Assembly (NCBI GenBank): GCA_008973525.1
Contig: WACJ01000517.1
Span: 1,116,001 to 1,180,000, forward strand
DNA: 64,000 bases
From: Stenopsyche tienmushanensis
Taxonomy: Eukaryota > Arthropoda > Insecta > Trichoptera > Stenopsychidae
Reading direction: 5' to 3'
Both the position numbers and the translations under genes were made by a program. Of the stretch, positions 49,001 to 60,372 are shown in pieces. Numbering within the stretch: position 1 is the stretch's first letter; each line of letters starts with the position of its first letter. A model generated the notes under the pieces. It did not search any database. It saw nothing but the letters and a program-made list of their open reading frames with translations, and was not told where the DNA came from.

Positions 49001-50066
49001 CGTAAAGTAAATTATAACCAAAAATATTTAGCAAATGCCAATTTCAACTATACGCAATGGTCTGAATATTTTGATTTGTATTAGTTTCTTAAGGAGATGT
49101 TGTGCAAAAAATTATATACAATATTCCACATTGAATAAATATTTATACGTCGGTTGAGATATAAAACGTTTCCAAGATCACATTAACACAACATTAGAAA
49201 TCAAATAGCATTAAATCTGTAATATATTTTTCAGCGCATTGATGCTGTACATTTTTTACAATACTGTGGAAATAGTAATACGAATATAATGTATGCTTGG
49301 AAACATTTTTAATATAAAATCCTTCGCTTTCGATCAGTTTTTATACGATGTAAGGGTTGTTTGAACTCCTTAAATATTCACGTTTATAAAAAAAGTGTAT
49401 TTAAGTTAGGGAAAAATCATAGCTACTTGTTCGAATGTTCTGAAATATTCAATACAATCAATGTCTATACATTTTGTCCGCTTTATACGGACTCATACAT
49501 ACTCGTATAATAGTAACTATTTTATATGAATGCATCATTATGGGCCTAAAAATATTGCTTAGTTGATATTTGGGTATAAATCGGTACTCGATTGTTAAGC
49601 TTATTTTTAGCAGAAATATCATGAAAAATATGAGGGCACATATATTTTTCAGTTATCTTTTGTCAGCTGATAATCCTTAGTGGTGGACGGGAATTTTAGT
49701 TTAGTTAATATAAGTTCATTGATGGTCAGTTATGAGCCTTGACCAAAATAAATTGTCTTATATCTGGTTTGTTTTAATTTATTATGATCGTGCTTGAAAA
49801 AATGGTTCGTCATTGAAGTATCACAGTTGGGTGTAGTTTTTCCCTTATGGACTCCAAAAAAACCCGACATTATTCTGGGAAACTTCGCGTGGCGCCCTAC
49901 TATAAAATTTCGAATAATTACAATAAAAAATCATAAACAGATAATCAGCTGAAACATAAGCGAAAAGAAATCAATTTTATTCCTATTATAGAACGATCAA
50001 ACGTTTCAAAATGGTGACAAATTAATTAATAATTTATCTCGCTCATATTTAATATATTATTCTCAC
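46079..50066. other. AT-rich DNA, nothing firm
   Basis: It includes a weak relative of the 33.5 kb patch at about 46470 and a strong-looking splice acceptor (TTTCTATTTTCAG) ending at 47482, followed by 31 open codons in phase 0. Confidence 0.4.
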
Positions 50067-50070
50067 TTAA

Positions 50071-50980
50071 GGCGTCTTCTCACTTTACAAATTTAAAAAA
50101 ATCGTTTTTTATTTTATTTTAAATTTTGAAAGTACATATCTTCAAAAATGTTATATCGAAATTTTATAAAGATCGGACGAGTCTAACTACATTTTTGGGC
50201 AACCGTTAGGTGAGCACCCGGCTGCATACGTATTGTTCAGATTCATGGTGCAAGTACAAAAAAGTGGTGAAAAACAATCAGATAGAAACTTTTAAACATC
50301 CTTCTGCTCTAGCTGAAGATGTTCACGAGGTTTTGAAACCGATTTATGAAGATCTTCGGAGGAAATACCCAAAATAATAACGAGTGTTTCAACAGCTGTA
50401 TCTGGGCAATTTTTCTGCAACCAAAACTTTAAACGCGTTTATCTCAAAACAAGGTTTTTCGGTGGCTTGTTGATGAAATTTCGGAAACTATCCGGCCGAT
50501 TGTCATTAAATTTGAATGAAATATTCTTCATAGTTATGGCTATAGCGCATATCATCAGATTTTTGAAATTTTGATTTTAAGTAATTTGTTTTTACAAAAA
50601 ACTGCAAAAAAAACGCGTTTTTTTTTACTTTTTCGTAAAACGTGCGCCATTTTGTTATTTTTGTGAATATCAAAAATCTGATGATATGCGCTATAGCCAC
50701 TGATAAACTGAATCTATAACTGTTTTATTTTTTTGTTTCAAATGACCCATCTCGGAGATACCATCAACAAGCCACGAACATAACATTTCTACACGGGTTT
50801 TTCGATGCTACTGTTTTATTATAATAATTATTCAAAAAAAGAAAAATATTTTTTTTTCATTTACTTGAAAGATGTGTTTATTACATAAGATCCATTTTAT
50901 CTCATAATTTTTAGCGAAAATCCTCGAAAAAAAATCGTGAAAATAGCCTATTTTTGAGGCGCCTAAAGTGAGAAGATGCC
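50071..50980 (+). mobile_element. TTAA-flanked foldback element with transposase-like remnant (Kolobok-like), 910 bp
   Basis: TTAA lies at 50067-50070 and 50981-50984. The ends are GGCGTCTTCTCACTTTA and, inward from the right, GGCATCTTCTCACTTTA, identical at 16 of 17 positions. Inside are nested perfect inverted repeats: 14 bp (50462-50475 with 50762-50775) and 30 bp (50537-50566 with 50670-50699). A transposase-like protein remnant occupies 50210-50432. TTAA target plus GG-starting ends suggest the Kolobok superfamily; that name is an inference. Confidence 0.8.
50210..50432 (+). pseudogene. Remnant of a transposon-encoded protein (HxYC/DSWCKY ... TQNNNE type)
   Basis: The plus strand encodes STRLHTYCSDSWCKYKKVVK, then ETFKHPSALAEDVHEVLKPI and YEDLRR. 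A frameshift follows, then GNTQNNNECFNSCIWAIF before a stop. The order H-x-Y-C, D-S-W-C-K-Y, L-K-P-I-Y-x-x-L and T-Q-N-x-N-E-x-x-N is one I recall from a large arthropod family annotated as 'Mutator-like transposase domain'. The TTAA target of the host element is unusual for Mutator and fits Kolobok better. The loop between YEDL and GNTQN is shortened. A better-preserved C-terminal piece of the same family is at 63549-63881. Confidence 0.75.
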
Positions 50981-50984
50981 TTAA

Positions 50985-52944
50985 ACAATTCCAATTTATT
51001 TGTATACACGTGAATTGATTAAATGATGGTACTTTTTGTATAGCAAATGCAAGTGTTTATTATCTTTTTTCTTCAGAAATTCAATCAGGAAACATACATT
51101 ATCAATGCCATTAATATATTAAGGACATATAGGTTAATTGGAAATTGTTTACCATAAATTATTAGCTGTCTCCGAATAAGATTACGTCGATCCTTCAAAG
51201 TTTATCCAGTATTGATCACAACGTATTTAATTACATATATTAGGTTGCCGTGTTCCTTAAAGATAAATTAATTAAAATTGAGGCCATATACATCTTTTCC
51301 ATTTTAAGTGAACTTTTTTATAGCAATCTGAAGTATTGAATCTTCTTAGAATCAAGTTTATTTCTGGAATATTTTTAGCTGAAATATCTTATCTTTATGC
51401 ATTGGCTATTATGTTACTTGACAAGTCAATATTTTATAAAGATTCATGACTTTATCGTTCGAATCAAATCGAAATTCAAAACAAAATATTTTTAATTTCT
51501 TTAGGTGATTTTAAAAATATACTATCCTTTAATATATATAACTTTAGCAACTAAACATTCACAAGAAAAAAGATATCATGCTGAGAATATACATTTTTTT
51601 AAAAAGAACACAAAAGTGTCACTCATTTTTCTTACGGTTTTATATCAAGGAAGAATAAACTTTGCAAGTCACTATTAATTCCATCGTAAAATAAAGGACG
51701 CGACTAACATAAAATGACATAATACGATAAGCTTTGACCTTTACCCGAATGCAGCTTTAAAGATCAACTTTTTATTATTTAATTTTAAAAAAAAACACAC
51801 ACACAATAACACTATTGTGGTTTGAAATGTCGATAGGGATCGTTAAGGGACCTCTCAAATTTCGACATCAAAACAGTCGTCAAATATTGAATTTCCCTCA
51901 TAATAAATTCGTAATGGAATCACGTCTGAAAATTTATTTTTCACCGTTAACGAGATCATTTGCGGCGGGCTGTCGTGAAAACATAAATCCTTTGCAGGAC
52001 ATCCGAAAGGAAATTCAAGTCGTGACCTTTTATTTGAGACAATGGCGGTCAAAATCCCAAAGATGTATAGCCATTCATCGACTGAACTGAATAAACATTT
52101 TTCCTATTAAAGTAACCGCCTTAACGGTGATGCAAATGTAGATAAAAAGTACATAATTAAGTAGTCGCCTTTTGAGCTATAATGGGTTAAATTTAAGCAT
52201 TTGTACTATGTGGTCTTTCTCGAACCTGATTTCATTATTCGTGAATGGCTAATTATAATAAATTAGAGTATGTTTTGAAATATACCCGCCGGAAAAATTA
52301 CTGTGGTCTGAACCACTACATATATTTTTTATAGAGGCATTAACAATATTTTACGACGAGATGAATTATTATATATATTTCCTTAATAATGAAAGCGTTC
52401 GAAGAAGTAGAGCTTAAGTATTATTTTTCGCCTAAAAATGCTTTTCATAGCTCGTTAACATTAAAAAAAGGTATCAGGATCATGGGGGGGGTCAGGTGAT
52501 AAAATAATTTCTCGTAAGCTCGTCTTAGTTTTATTTTTCCGAATATGACCTTTAACCATGAATTTCGTTTAAAAATCGGTTAAAAATTGTTTTACAGTTT
52601 GAATTTAGATATAATATAATCATTATCATGGCAGGGCAGTAGCACGCAGTCTATTATAGTCCTAGAGCTTTTTTTTAATATCTACTCAAGGAAAAAGGTC
52701 ACAGCCATACTATCTGCATCATACACTCAATGTTTTATGCACTCAATATTATTTATGAGTTTTGTCTGTGAATATTCACTCGACAAGCCATAAAAATATG
52801 GTTTTGATGAACATTTCAGGGACTTATTGTTTTGGAGTTCACTATCGAGACACAATAGTTCAGGAAACACAATTTTTAAACATTGTCAAAGCCAAAAATC
52901 TAAAAATAATATTTGCACCTTTGCTTGATATTTTTTTTAACACT
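50985..52944. other. AT-rich DNA with one less AT-rich patch
   Basis: 51830-52090 is visibly less AT-rich and open in two directions (plus 51815-52090, minus 51855-52052). Neither translation shows a known motif. It could be a regulatory block or an old repeat. Confidence 0.35.
51795..51805 (+). repeat. AC microsatellite
   Basis: About five and a half AC units after an A-run. Confidence 0.8.
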
Positions 52945-52948
52945 TTAA

Positions 52949-53383
52949 CCGCCAGTGATTTTAGAGAAATTATAAATTGCGTGAAAAGTTGTTTGACTTA
53001 TGATATATATTTTGTTGTCTAAAAGCGACTTGTGTTTCCTAGTATATGTATGTATACCACGGGTTTTGAGCATTTCTTGTTCAGGATTGTCATACATATT
53101 GTATACACGCTATTTTAATTGGTTGTGTATATAGAATTGTCTCAATTTACTAATAGTACTACTAAGGACAGATTTTTTTACAAGACATTCTGACGAATAC
53201 TTACCAAAATAGATTCAGTTACGTAGCAAAGATCATTCAATGGGCAGCCCTGATGACCTCTGTTGGATTTATTTAAAAATAATTTGAAAACATCAAGATC
53301 CATTAAAATGTGAAGACATTTTTGGATCCACCAATACGTGCCCTAACAAAAAATATAGCGACTCACCGGTGAGTCGCTAGTGG
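52949..53383. mobile_element. Short TTAA-flanked, piggyBac-like MITE, 435 bp, with a perfect palindrome
   Basis: TTAA lies at 52945-52948 and 53384-53387. The ends read CCGCCAGTGATT (left) and CCACTAGCGACT (right, inward), agreeing at 9 of 12 positions. A perfect 24-bp palindrome at 53356-53379 (half-site TAGCGACTCACC) begins four bases inside the right end. No transposase remnant was recognised. Confidence 0.55.
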
Positions 53384-53387
53384 TTAA

Positions 53388-54940
53388 GTGATCAAAGTGG
53401 TATTACGGAACTTTAGAAATGTTCATTGTCATTGTATAATAAATGTATTGCGAGCTTTCAATTACTTTCCGTCCTTCTATTTTATTAAAAGGTCATTTCG
53501 CATTGATTAAACAATAATCCTAAAAACCATATTTTCTTTGAAGAAAATTTATGATCATTATAAATGTGTTACTTTGAAATTCATTAAAACGCAATTTTCC
53601 TCCTTGAAAACCTCTTGTAATTAATTTAAAACATTTCGATCTGTCCTTTAAACTATTTTTTCAAATACTTTAAATATATATTTTAGGGTGTCTAATTTGT
53701 TCTGTTATATTTCACAGACTCTCTCCTATCTTGCTAATTGTCCTTTGTTGACATTTTGATTAATTCTTCCTTTTTTACTTCGCATCTAAAGTACGATATC
53801 TTGTTTGTTTCGAACGAGGCTAGTAAAGGATTTAAACTGAAAGGAAATCCGAATTTCAAATTTAACAACTTTCGACGCCCTAATTGAGAATATGTAATTA
53901 ATTAATTTTTTCATAATATGACATAAATTCTTTCAATTCTCCCTTTTTGTTGAATATATAACGCATTTGGTTGAAAAAAATTAGAGAGTAAAATTAATAC
54001 CGCGCCTCAACAAAGCTTTATTTTTATGACGAACCTTACACGATATTGTGTAATTTCGGGGGAAAGGCTTCAATCTTTAAGGCTCATAAAATTAATGGGG
54101 TGAAATTCCGCCAATTCCGTAATAAACTCCTTTATTAGCGCCATAAATATTCATAAAAGCTGTTTATAAAATGTATTTCATCCTCCAGATTTATCCGGTA
54201 TCACTGTGATTTTACATACTTTTTTACCCTCTAAATCTAAATTTATATAGAGCCATGTCGACTGTCAGACGAGTGACGGCTCTTTAAATATTCAAATTAA
54301 CCTTTTGAGTTACTGTTCTATTTTGAGGATATTATAAGACATATCATTGCTACAAATCGGCCAAAATAATCTACTATTTTTGCATGAAGATACTATTTAT
54401 GAACTACATGTAGATCTATATTTTGATCATATCTAAATCATTTAACTATTTTAAAAATAGTTTAATAAATTTAATAAACTTCGCTCAATAATTTAGTCGG
54501 ATTATTTTTCTTCTTCATTTGGGGTCGTTTTTCACAATGTATTAAAAAATTCTATGAACTTAAGTTTTAAATCTTATTTAATTTAATTAGTATTTGAATC
54601 AAATTCCTACATTAATTAGTATTTCTATCTTTAAATGCAAAAATAATCTGCTTGATCAACCAAGAAATAAGCTCTCAATTGATATTTATTGGCAAATTAG
54701 CACACATTTTGATTTATTGTGCTTGAAAAGATTCGTTAATTAATGTGCTGAAAATATTCGTTATAAACAATGTCCCATTAATTTTATTGTATGTAGAAAT
54801 TTAGTGTGATTATAGACTATAAAATTAATTAGAAATTAATTTAATATTATAATTTTAATAGTGAAAGTTGGAGTAAAAATAATATAATAAATGTATTTAA
54901 ACAACCATGTTGTAAATAAGGAGGTGATATATTCGCTTGT
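53388..54940. other. AT-rich spacer, nothing recognised
   Basis: No coding or repeat structure was seen. Confidence 0.5.
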
Positions 54941-55135
54941 TCAAGCTAATCCATCTTTAACGAATCCTAATCCATCTATATCTTTGATATCGTCGTACAG
55001 TTGCGTTGACGGATGGTTGTAAAATGTATGTATAATATTATTTGAACAGTTCACGAAAAAATTTAAACACATTATAACCATGAAAATGATTACGCTCAAT
55101 ATATATTTTCTTTTTCCTTTTTTAAAACAATCCAT
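54941..55135 (-). CDS. Small ORF, predicted single-pass membrane or signal-anchored peptide (64 aa), uncertain
   Basis: I do not recognise this protein. It has a lysine-rich start (MDCFKKGKRKY), one hydrophobic stretch of about 20 residues (ILSVIIFMVIMCLNFFV, residues 12-28), and a polar, acidic tail with YDDIKDIDGLGFVKDG. The layout resembles a signal anchor or uncleaved signal peptide followed by a short extracellular peptide. No splice sites, promoter or polyadenylation signal were clearly linked to it. It lies beside, and on the same strand as, a Jockey endonuclease fragment, so it could also be chance. Confidence 0.25.
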   Translation of the reverse strand: MDCFKKGKRKYILSVIIFMVIMCLNFFVNCSNNIIHTFYNHPSTQLYDDIKDIDGLGFVKDGLA

Positions 55136-55216
55136 CCATTGAGGGATATTGAGTTCTTCTTATGGCGTTACTGGCACGTGTAGGTTCCCATTCATTAATG
55201 AGGACTTAATGTTCAT

Positions 55217-56066
55217 TCATTCGAATCTTTTGTTCAGGTCATGAACCATACATCTTTTCAGCCTACGCTTTCCGGAGGCTTGGCTGATTAGCTCTTCAAC
55301 AAGGCAGTTGGTATGCTTAATTTTCTGTGCATCGTTTGGCTTGTCAAGTACCATGGAACGTTGCCTATAGTACGCAGCACTTTGATTGAAAGCGTTAGAG
55401 AATGTCAATATTAGAGTTTGATGCGGTACCCCAGAGCTGTATTTCATATGTACAGGGTTTCATATGGTTAAAGTCAAGGGCTTTGGTATTTTCCTTACGT
55501 AACTGCTTATCGTGACTACGACGGAAGAATGATCAGAGGACGACAGATCGAGACTGGATTCTGCCTTGAAGTAGGTTGCTGATATTCCTTTTATTACACT
55601 TACGTCAATGGTGTTTGGGTTTTTTTCTATCAGTTGGCCAGTATGTGGGTTGATTCGACGATATAGTAGTGAGATTCAACGTAGTGATTGCCTTGTATAA
55701 CTCTCGTCCTTTGGTGGTTATCAGTCTCGAGCTCCATTGTGTATATTTGGCGTTATAATCACCACCAGCGATGAATTTATTTCTAAGGGTGTTATAAAAT
55801 CGTTGGAAGTTCTCTTTTTTTAATACAGTGTCTATGTGGACAATACACGACTGAGATGGTGATCGGTCTTCTCCAGTCTTATACAACAATGTTGATCGCC
55901 TGGAGGTGTTCCTCTGTAAATTTTGGGACTTCGTGATGTTTAATAGACTTTCTTAGTATAACTGCAGTTCCGCCGTGAGCTGTCCCATCTGGATGCTCTG
56001 TTGTGGGATTTTTATATAAATTTTGTTCGTAAAGTGAGTTTCAGATATCAACATAATATCAAGTCA
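55217..56066 (-). pseudogene. Jockey-like retrotransposon endonuclease (EEP-type) fragment
   Basis: The minus strand encodes LDIMLISETHFTNKIYIKIP at the start of an apurinic-type endonuclease domain (the Glu in SETHF is a catalytic position), then in another frame DGTAHGGTAVILRKSIKHHE and EEHLQAINIVV. A further frame has FIAGGDYNAKYTQWSSRL, with the conserved GGDxNAK Asp/Asn pair, and QPTYWPTDRKK. The tail to 55217 (VEELISQASGKRRLKR) fits the linker that leads to RT. Several frameshifts are present. It may be the same family as the 38 kb RT fragment, but it lies on the other strand and is a separate insertion. Confidence 0.85.
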
Positions 56067-58338
56067 ATATACGTATATTTTTGGAGGATATCAAAAATAT
56101 GTTGTTATGAATTTAATCACAATAGCAATACTATTATTCAAGTTTAATTTGCATGATCCGCTCATGACTTTTCTAATTAGCGGAGGAACTTGTTTTGTAA
56201 CATACGAAAGATCAACAGCTATCTCTCTTGACGTTCATTGTTCTTCATGGCGCGATTTCCATATAATAACGATTAAGCAAGCATCAACTTTAAAGTGAAA
56301 TAACATATTCCATTGTCTCAAAGTTCATCCTTCGCATAATACCCACATGAGAATTTCGTTCGACGCAATTAAAAAGTCACCCAAGTGAACATCTGCCAAT
56401 GACGACCTGCGAAAGCCTCCCTTGAGTGATACAATTTCTCTATTGTTTTATAAGGGCGAATAAAAAAATCATCTACCCATAGGCTGTTCAACTCATTTTG
56501 ATTAGTTTTAGAAAAGATAAACACATAATTTGGAAATAAAAGCGTTCAACATCGCATTCTAGCAACAATAGACGGAGGATGATTACAAGAAGCATTGCTA
56601 AGACGACGATGGCAGTTAATCCGCGAACATGAACCCCTCAGGAGGTTTGAAATATGGAATAATGGTAAAACTTTAATTTTGCTTCTCAAATAACTAAAAA
56701 ACGCGACCGAATACCCATTTTTAACGTAATTAAAATATATAATAATATATCTATATATAATATAAATTATAAATCATAACAAGATCCCCATTTTTCTTCG
56801 TAGGGTCTTCTTCGAGCGGTTATTTGAATTTGTTTGATATCGCTATTAAATTTCAAAGGTTTCAGTCTACTGTTTGAATAATATGGTTTTCTTTGATGAT
56901 GTGAATTTCCGAGGAGATTAAATTTAAAAGAGTGGTTTAAACATCTGAAATGTGGGTCGTTGTTAGATTAAAGGCCGCAAAGAGACACTTAAAGAAGACA
57001 AAGACATTTGAGAAATCGAGTGATTTTCTTTACATTTTAAAATATTTAATGTTATACAAGTGATGGCCTTAGCTGACAATGGAACCAATTATAATTATTA
57101 AATTTTACCGATCATACATTATTTTCTGAATATTTGCCATGAACATTCACTTAATTAGCATTAATTTATTGCGAAAAAGAATATTAACACTTCGAAAAGT
57201 TTTCAGAGTGATAAGAAATAATTTATGAACCATTAAAGACGTTATAAGCCTAGTGTAAATTTTTACACTGTAAGTGTTCGCTTATTTTTTGCTGGATTTG
57301 TTTAAGTATAGTTTTATCCTACTAAGACCTGTCTGTCCGAAGACAAATATATGGGATTGTTAAATGATATTTATCTATCACTATTCTATGGACACATTTA
57401 GGTCGTTTTACAATGAAAATAAATTGTTTTTTGTTGATTCAATATACATTATTTGTAATATTAAGATATCGTCAAAATTTGACAATTTATTTGAACGAAA
57501 TATGCTTATGTCGAAGCCCAAAAATTGGTCAATATTTTGCACATAAAAATAAAATTTATTTTCAGTAATAGTCTCAGTAAATAAAGTTAAGCTAAAGTCT
57601 TGTCATGTCACGTAATAAAAATTGATAGAATTACTATTGACATATATTTTATTTTGAAAAATTCGTATTTTTTAAAACTATGGCTACCTTCAGCCTCAAA
57701 TCAATAATTCGACGTTGATACGCGCGGCTTTGAAAACTGATGAAATATTTACATTTTGACGAAATAAATATTTGAGCTCTCCAAATATTGCGAGCAATAA
57801 TCAAACAGATCAATCGATATACTTTGACAATTTTAATTAACGAAAAATAATATTGCTCTAAAATTGAGTTTCAAAAAGTTAATTTGCAAACGACTCCGAT
57901 ATGCTAACAAGAACATTTTTCGAAAAACAACTTGAACCATTTATAGAGAAAAAAAATAACGACAAACTTTAATTTGAGTTCTTCGAATATAATGTCTGAT
58001 TAAATTACGATGAACATAAAAGTAATTTAAACTTAAACCAATATTTAAACTTATTTTTGATCTTGAAACCTATCTATGATAGGCATAGTATTGATGAATA
58101 TATTTAAAAAAACGCATAGCAAATTAATTAAAGGATAGTGTCTTTATTCTCTTCGTAATATCTTAAAATATATTTTTGTATCCGTTATTGGAAATGTGAA
58201 CAAATTATTAAATTCAAGTTTTGCTCAAATATAATATATTTACTTGAAGAATATACTATTTTTTCCTTGTTTTTCCTTTGCTGATTCCTTTCTTAACTAT
58301 TAAAGTCCAATTGTGCTATTTAAAGCATAAATTTCTTA
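56067..58338. other. AT-rich DNA, nothing recognised
   Basis: The first 600 bases are slightly less AT-rich than the rest. No domain or element end was identified. Confidence 0.45.
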
Positions 58339-58342
58339 TTAA

Positions 58343-58614
58343 CACATTAACTGCAGGGGAACTTATCTTTCAACGTCGCGCTTAAAAACCTATATTTATG
58401 ATCAATATGATCAACATTTTTTAATATATCTTTAAGATAGTACTAAGTAAAATTCTTATGGTGATTTTAATTTACAACTAACATAAACAAATTCATATTT
58501 TATATAAAATAATTCCCAAATATTTACTGTTTAAACATATTATTGAATATGATATTAATGACTTCGACGTGTCATACAAATTCGTATTTGTTGAATTGAA
58601 GTGTGAGTAATGTG
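58343..58614. mobile_element. Possible short TTAA-flanked element, 272 bp
   Basis: TTAA lies at 58339-58342 and 58615-58618. Both ends read CACATTA inward, after which they diverge (ACTGCAGG against CTCACACT). The terminal match is only 7 bp, so chance is possible in AT-rich DNA. Confidence 0.35.
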
Positions 58615-59631
58615 TTAAATGATTTCTAAAAATTAATAGCTTTGTGAAAGCGGAAACCTTTTAGATAATATTTGTAATGAATGTGTTTGACTTTATATGA
58701 AATAAGATGTTGTAAAAAGGATGGAATGACGGTACGATAGTTAGTTTCTTGCATATAATTCCAAACCATATGTTTGTGTAACCATTTGGTTACGCTCGTT
58801 TAAGTCACTGATTATTATCAATTTTATTAAAAATAAAAACTCAAAATGTAGTGATTTAGTATCACTAATTTCATTATAATATTTTTGGTATCACTGGAGT
58901 CTCATATAAAACTTAAAGGTCGAGATTTAAAGGTGGCGAATGTAAATTAGACATGCCGAGTTTTCAGTCTGAAAACTCTTCGCCGAAAGCTATGTTAGAG
59001 CTTCAATCAATACTTTCAACAACTTTTGGCCTACATCCATCAGTTTCATTGATAAATGTGGCAACATTTTGAATAACTTGCGCAATTATGAATTTATATT
59101 GTTTTTATAAGTCAAATTTTCAATTATATTAACCCTTTATTACGGCGTTTTTAAGATTGATTGATTAACATATATCCATATTAAAAATTGATCATAAAGC
59201 CTAATTAAATATACCTGTGTTTATATGGAAGATTGTGGACAATATCTTTTGTTAATGTAGCTAAACACATACTTTTAATATTTGGAGTTAAAATAATCTC
59301 AGGCGTAATGTGTTTTCAATCCAAGAGACATATAAGGTGAATCAATAGATGATGTATGAGATCCGATACAATTTCATGGTTTTTGTGAGGGTTTTTTAAG
59401 AGCTGTCAAAAGCAGATTAGCAGGGCAGAAAATATTTATTTATTTTTCAAAAAAGAAAACAAATATCAATCGTGTTTGTGACGCTTGAACTTTAATATTT
59501 AATAGTCGATCGTCGAATTGATTCACTTTATCGTTCATTTAAAAGTTAGTTACTCACACATTAAGTACTGGAAAGATTTCAAATGTAAGTGTAGAACTGC
59601 CATATTACAACCAAAACCAAGATCTGATTAA

Positions 59632-60368
59632 GGGACCGTTTCTACCTTGTTAGTTCAAAAAATATATTTTTTTCTTCATGTATCGGAAAGAACCAATGTT
59701 TAAGAATACGTTCAGTAAATGATATAAACTAAAAATCGATATAAACTATATTCGAAAAGTTGCAATAAGAAGCTGCGCTTTGCGAAGCTGAGGAGATGAG
59801 AAATTTTAAATGCGTTTTTCTCGAAACTACTTTTTTCAAACTTATGGAAAAGCTCTCACACTCCCTAGATGAGCATACTTTATGAAATTTAGCAAGCACA
59901 TATATAATAAATGTCTTCATCGTAAAAATCGATCGTATTGACTAGAATTATCTAAAAATATTCAAAAGTGTTTATTTAATGAACAAAAAACTACAAAAGA
60001 TTTTGGTAAAAACACAAACTTTTCTTTGATCGCTCACTATTTTTTTATTTTTCAATATTTCTTCTTAATTATAGTTTAAGCTATAAACAATATTATACAA
60101 AGTAAAAATATGTTTATTTTTTTTACTTTAAATCACTTGTTCGGAACTTAGGACTTCCATGGTGAAGAATGTCATCGGTTGCGCACCGACATGCGTGGTT
60201 CCTCCCACGCCCACTATCATACTTTGTCAAACTTTAAAAAATACTTTTATGTTCAATAAAGATTGCCTAGTCAACAGACTAAATATCAATATTCTATATT
60301 AAATGCTTTTCGCATAAAATAATGTTAAAAATCGATCACTTTTATGCCCAACAAGGTAGAAACGTCCT
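59632..60368 (-). mobile_element. TTAA-flanked non-autonomous element, copy 2 (737 bp), inverted
   Basis: TTAA lies at 59628-59631 and 60369-60372. The ends are GGGACCGTTTCTACCTTGTT and, inward from the right, AGGACGTTTCTACCTTGTT, better preserved than in copy 1. The interior matches copy 1 in the opposite direction, including the motif GCGTTTTTCTCGAAACTA at about 59812. The two copies lie 49 kb apart in inverted orientation around the receptor gene. Confidence 0.82.
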
Positions 60369-60372
60369 TTAA

